Source: Chlorobiota bacterium (GTDB lineage Bacteria > Bacteroidota > Bacteroidia > Bacteroidales > JAADJA01). From it: 8,768 nucleotides of DNA. The notes under the pieces are model-generated. The model had not been told where the DNA came from. It worked only from the letters and a program-made list of their open reading frames with translations, and searched no databases. This document shows, piece after piece, positions 5,895 to 8,768 of this stretch. The stretch is taken from contig JAUVIX010000140.1 in assembly GCA_030592565.1 (NCBI GenBank), positions 1 through 8,768 on the forward strand. Direction: 5' to 3'. The position numbers and the translations under genes were made by a program. Position 1 is the stretch's first letter. Every line of letters starts with the position of its first letter.

Positions 5895-8768
5895 ATGAAA
5901 AAATTCATCCTACCTATGTTGTTTCTAGCAATAATTTTCTGTTATAACAATGTCAAATCACAAGAACTATTGATTGAAGGAACCCCAAAATGGTTCATCA
6001 TGATGCAGGACCCAACCGTAAATTTTTACGATGTACAACGGGAAGCTGATGCTTATTTTGAACAAACTGGAACCGGTAGAGGAACCATGTACAAAATTTA
6101 CAAACGCTGGGAATATCTGAATTATGACAGAACCTTTCCTGCCGGAGAAAGACCAAATCAGGCTCATCTCTGGAATGAAATGAAAAAGTTCAATGCCAAT
6201 CATTCTTCCAAATCAATTGTAGAAAGTAACTGGGAAGAACTTGGGCCTCGCGTTTGGGAAGAAAACACAGGACATTGGAATCCCGGAATCGGTCGCATTA
6301 ATGTAGTTGCGATTGATCCGAATGACCCAACCGTTGTTTACATTGGAGCTCCATCAGGAGGATGCTGGAAAACAACCAATGAAGGAGAAACGTGGGAAGT
6401 GCTGACTGATCATTTGCCCGTTATGGGGGTATCTGCAATTGCCATTGATCCTACTAATTCAGATATTATTTATATAGGAACCGGCGACAGAGATGCTTCT
6501 AGTAATTATAGTATTGGAGTTTTAAAATCAACCGATGGTGGTCAAACCTGGGAAACGACAGGAATGGAACATTCTATATATCAAAATCTGACTGTTGAAA
6601 AACTGCTCCTTCATCCCGACGATCCCAATACCATTTTTTGTGCTGTGAATAATGGTTTATACAGATCATATGACGCAGCCGAAACATGGGAAGAAATTTT
6701 AAGCGGACATATCGATGACATTGAGTTTAAACCCGGTGATCCGAATACAATTTATGCCATTACAAAGAAATTTTACAAATCAACGGATGGTGGCGATTCA
6801 TTTACACAAATTACTGCGGGCTTACCTTCCAGCAATGGCAGGGTTCAAATAGCTGTAACTAATGCAAGTCCGGAATATGTATATTTTTTATGTGCCGGAA
6901 CCGATGGATTATTTGGGGGCTTATATCGTTCAACAGATAGTGGCGACACCTTTGAATTAAGGGCTGATTCTCCTCAAATGTTTGGTTATGACCCGCAAGG
7001 TAATGATAACAGCAGTCAATCTTCCTATGATTTAGCACTGGCAGCCTCACACATTAACCCTGAAGAAGTTCATCTTTTAGGAATTCTTACCTGGAGATCA
7101 ATGGATGGTGGAGTTAATTGGATTGCTACAACAGAATGGTTCTTTCCTAATAATACGGGCTATACGCATTGCGATATGCACTGGGCCCATTTTGAAGAAG
7201 GGACTTTATATGTTGGTTCTGACGGACTGGTTTGTAAATCGGAGGACAGTGGAAACACCTGGGTCGATATGACTACAGGAATGGGTATCCGACAGTTCTA
7301 TAGAATTGGTGGTTCAAAAAACCATCCTTATAAGTTGATGGGTGGTTCACAGGATAATGGAACCAGTATATATACTACGGATTATTGGCATGAATGGCTT
7401 GGCGCCGATGGTATGGAATGCCTGGTGGATTATTCCAATAAAAATATTGTTTATGGAACATCGCAGGGCGGGCATTTTTACAAATCAAATAATGGCGGAA
7501 TGAACAATATCGGTATTAACCAGCCGGGAAATGGAAGTTGGGTTACACCTTTTGTTATCCATCCAACTGACCATCTAACTCTATATGTTGGAAATAACGA
7601 TGGGGTAAGAAAAACCACCAATGGAATGCAAAGCTGGACTACAATCTCAGATTTTTCTAATACTGTAAAGCAAATGGCTATCAGTGAATCAAACCCTGAT
7701 TATATTTTCGTTTCGTGGGGAAATACAATAAAAAGAACAAAAGATGGTGGTGAAAGCTGGAGTAATGTGAGTAGCGGACTCCCATCCAATGCTATTTCCT
7801 ATATTGCTGTTCATCCATCAAATCCTGAGCTAATTGCTGTTTCTATTTCAGGTTATGATGATGGGAAAAAACTTTATTATTCTGAAGATGCAGGGGATAC
7901 CTGGACAAATCATTCATTAAATCTTCCAAACATTCCAGCTAACTGTGTTACTTTCTTTGATGACCATCTTGCATCTTTGTATGTAGGTATGGATGTAGGG
8001 GTTTATTATATCGATAACACCCTCGACCAATATGAAACGTTTATGGAAGGATTGCCAAATGTAATTGTTAATGAACTTGAAATCAATTATCAAATTAATA
8101 AAATTCGTGCGGGAACTTATGGCCGTGGACTTTGGGAATCTGATATTCATATGGTGGAGCCTGTTTCTGATTTTGATGCCGATTATACGCTAATCCCAAC
8201 AGGTCATTATGTAAACTTTACTTCGCTTGCTTTAGGTCCTCCTACAACTTTTGAATGGACATTTGAGGGTGGAACCCCTTCTACTTCTAATGAAAAGAAT
8301 CCTTCAAATATAATTTACGAGGATGAAGGCACTTATAATGTTACCCTGACTGTTACCAATGATATGGGTACAAATACAATAACTAAAGAGGATTATATCA
8401 CTTCAAGCACTACTTTGCTACCAGAGATTGATTTTAAGGCCGATGCAAATGCTGCTTGTTTAGGTGAAAAAATTACATTAACAGATATGACTGAATATTT
8501 CCCAATTAGCTGGGAATGGGAAATTACCCCCGAGACTTTCACCTTTACTGATGGAACTAATGCCTTTTCTCAAAACCCGGTTATTGAATGTAGTGATTAC
8601 GGTTATTATACGGTTACCCTAACAGCCTCTAATACAAATGGAGAAAGCAGTGCAACCAAAGATGATTTTTTGAATATTGGAGGGTATGTCTTACCTTTTG
8701 TAGAAGATTATGAAACAATTGTATTGGATGAAGTTTGGACAATTGAAAACCCTGACAATAACGAAACC
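5895..8768 (+). CDS. secreted sortilin/VPS10-like Asp-box beta-propeller protein with PKD domains, C-terminus beyond window
   Basis: The frame is open for 958 codons from ATG 5895 to the window end with no stop. Residues 1-22 form a signal peptide (cut likely VKS|QE; Cys16 lacks a proper lipobox). A conserved-looking segment at about 30-110 precedes the propeller. Asp-box repeats ([ST]xDxGxTW type) lie at 160, 212, 258, 296, 346, 402, 449, 615 and 663, with degraded ones at 531 and 574. Other motifs are HCDMH (425-429), GGSQDNGT (483-490), GADGMEC (503-509) and the closing TYGRGLWE (741-748). Two PKD domains follow: about 757-836 (WTFEGG, then YNVTLTVTN) and about 844-928 (WEWEI, then YTVTLTASN). 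From about 931, YVLPFVEDYE begins a choice-of-anchor-J/MAM-like jelly roll. This design is typical of cell-surface or released proteins of the type IX system, whose C-terminal sorting domain would lie past the window. Its ligand or activity is unknown; GH74 or sialidase activity is not supported. Confidence 0.88.
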   Translation, partial: MKKFILPMLFLAIIFCYNNVKSQELLIEGTPKWFIMMQDPTVNFYDVQREADAYFEQTGTGRGTMYKIYKRWEYLNYDRTFPAGERPNQAHLWNEMKKFNANHSSKSIVESNWEELGPRVWEENTGHWNPGIGRINVVAIDPNDPTVVYIGAPSGGCWKTTNEGETWEVLTDHLPVMGVSAIAIDPTNSDIIYIGTGDRDASSNYSIGVLKSTDGGQTWETTGMEHSIYQNLTVEKLLLHPDDPNTIFCAVNNGLYRSYDAAETWEEILSGHIDDIEFKPGDPNTIYAITKKFYKSTDGGDSFTQITAGLPSSNGRVQIAVTNASPEYVYFLCAGTDGLFGGLYRSTDSGDTFELRADSPQMFGYDPQGNDNSSQSSYDLALAASHINPEEVHLLGILTWRSMDGGVNWIATTEWFFPNNTGYTHCDMHWAHFEEGTLYVGSDGLVCKSEDSGNTWVDMTTGMGIRQFYRIGGSKNHPYKLMGGSQDNGTSIYTTDYWHEWLGADGMECLVDYSNKNIVYGTSQGGHFYKSNNGGMNNIGINQPGNGSWVTPFVIHPTDHLTLYVGNNDGVRKTTNGMQSWTTISDFSNTVKQMAISESNPDYIFVSWGNTIKRTKDGGESWSNVSSGLPSNAISYIAVHPSNPELIAVSISGYDDGKKLYYSEDAGDTWTNHSLNLPNIPANCVTFFDDHLASLYVGMDVGVYYIDNTLDQYETFMEGLPNVIVNELEINYQINKIRAGTYGRGLWESDIHMVEPVSDFDADYTLIPTGHYVNFTSLALGPPTTFEWTFEGGTPSTSNEKNPSNIIYEDEGTYNVTLTVTNDMGTNTITKEDYITSSTTLLPEIDFKADANAACLGEKITLTDMTEYFPISWEWEITPETFTFTDGTNAFSQNPVIECSDYGYYTVTLTASNTNGESSATKDDFLNIGGYVLPFVEDYETIVLDEVWTIENPDNNET

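Noticed and set aside
6372..7907. Calling the propeller protein a GH74 xyloglucanase or sialidase on the basis of its Asp-boxes
   Set aside because: Asp-boxes are structural and shared with sortilin/VPS10 proteins; no sialidase Arg triad or GH74 catalytic Asp context could be recognised.

Overview
The window looks like an ordinary chromosomal stretch from a member of the Bacteroidota. Three things point that way: the AT-rich base composition with A-rich leaders instead of Shine-Dalgarno sites, several matches to the Bacteroidota promoter -7 element TAnnTTTG, and a very large secreted protein combining Asp-box propeller repeats, PKD domains and a jelly-roll start, as in type IX-secreted proteins of this phylum. 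The genus cannot be told from the sequence. I see no rRNA, tRNA, CRISPR array, insertion sequence, phage gene or attachment site.

Layout. (1) 1-297, plus strand: the C-terminal 98 codons of an ArfB-type peptidyl-tRNA hydrolase (ribosome rescue); its catalytic GGQ end lies before the window. (2) 355-2598 and 2630-3376, plus strand, 31 bp apart: an RND/MMPL-type inner-membrane transporter followed by a secreted LolA-like (PF17131-type) periplasmic protein. They probably form a transcription unit that moves a lipid or other hydrophobic molecule out of the inner membrane; the substrate is unknown. (3) 3403-5505, minus strand, convergent with the LolA-like gene: a three-domain phosphate acetyltransferase (pta). 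The start is best placed at 5505, because a good -7 promoter element lies just upstream of it. No acetate kinase gene lies on either side. (4) 5506-5894: a 389-bp divergent intergenic region with a leftward promoter for pta and a well-formed rightward promoter. (5) 5895-8768 and beyond, plus strand: an open-ended gene of at least 958 codons for a secreted sortilin/VPS10-like beta-propeller protein with two PKD domains and the beginning of a choice-of-anchor-J-like domain. It has no stop codon before the window ends.

The genes do not form one pathway. The only clear functional partnership is the RND transporter with the LolA-like carrier. I found nothing that qualifies as a new defence or mobile system. 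The best leads are the RND-LolA pair, with only one of its two usual proton-relay Asp-Tyr pairs, and the conserved polar motifs in the propeller protein.
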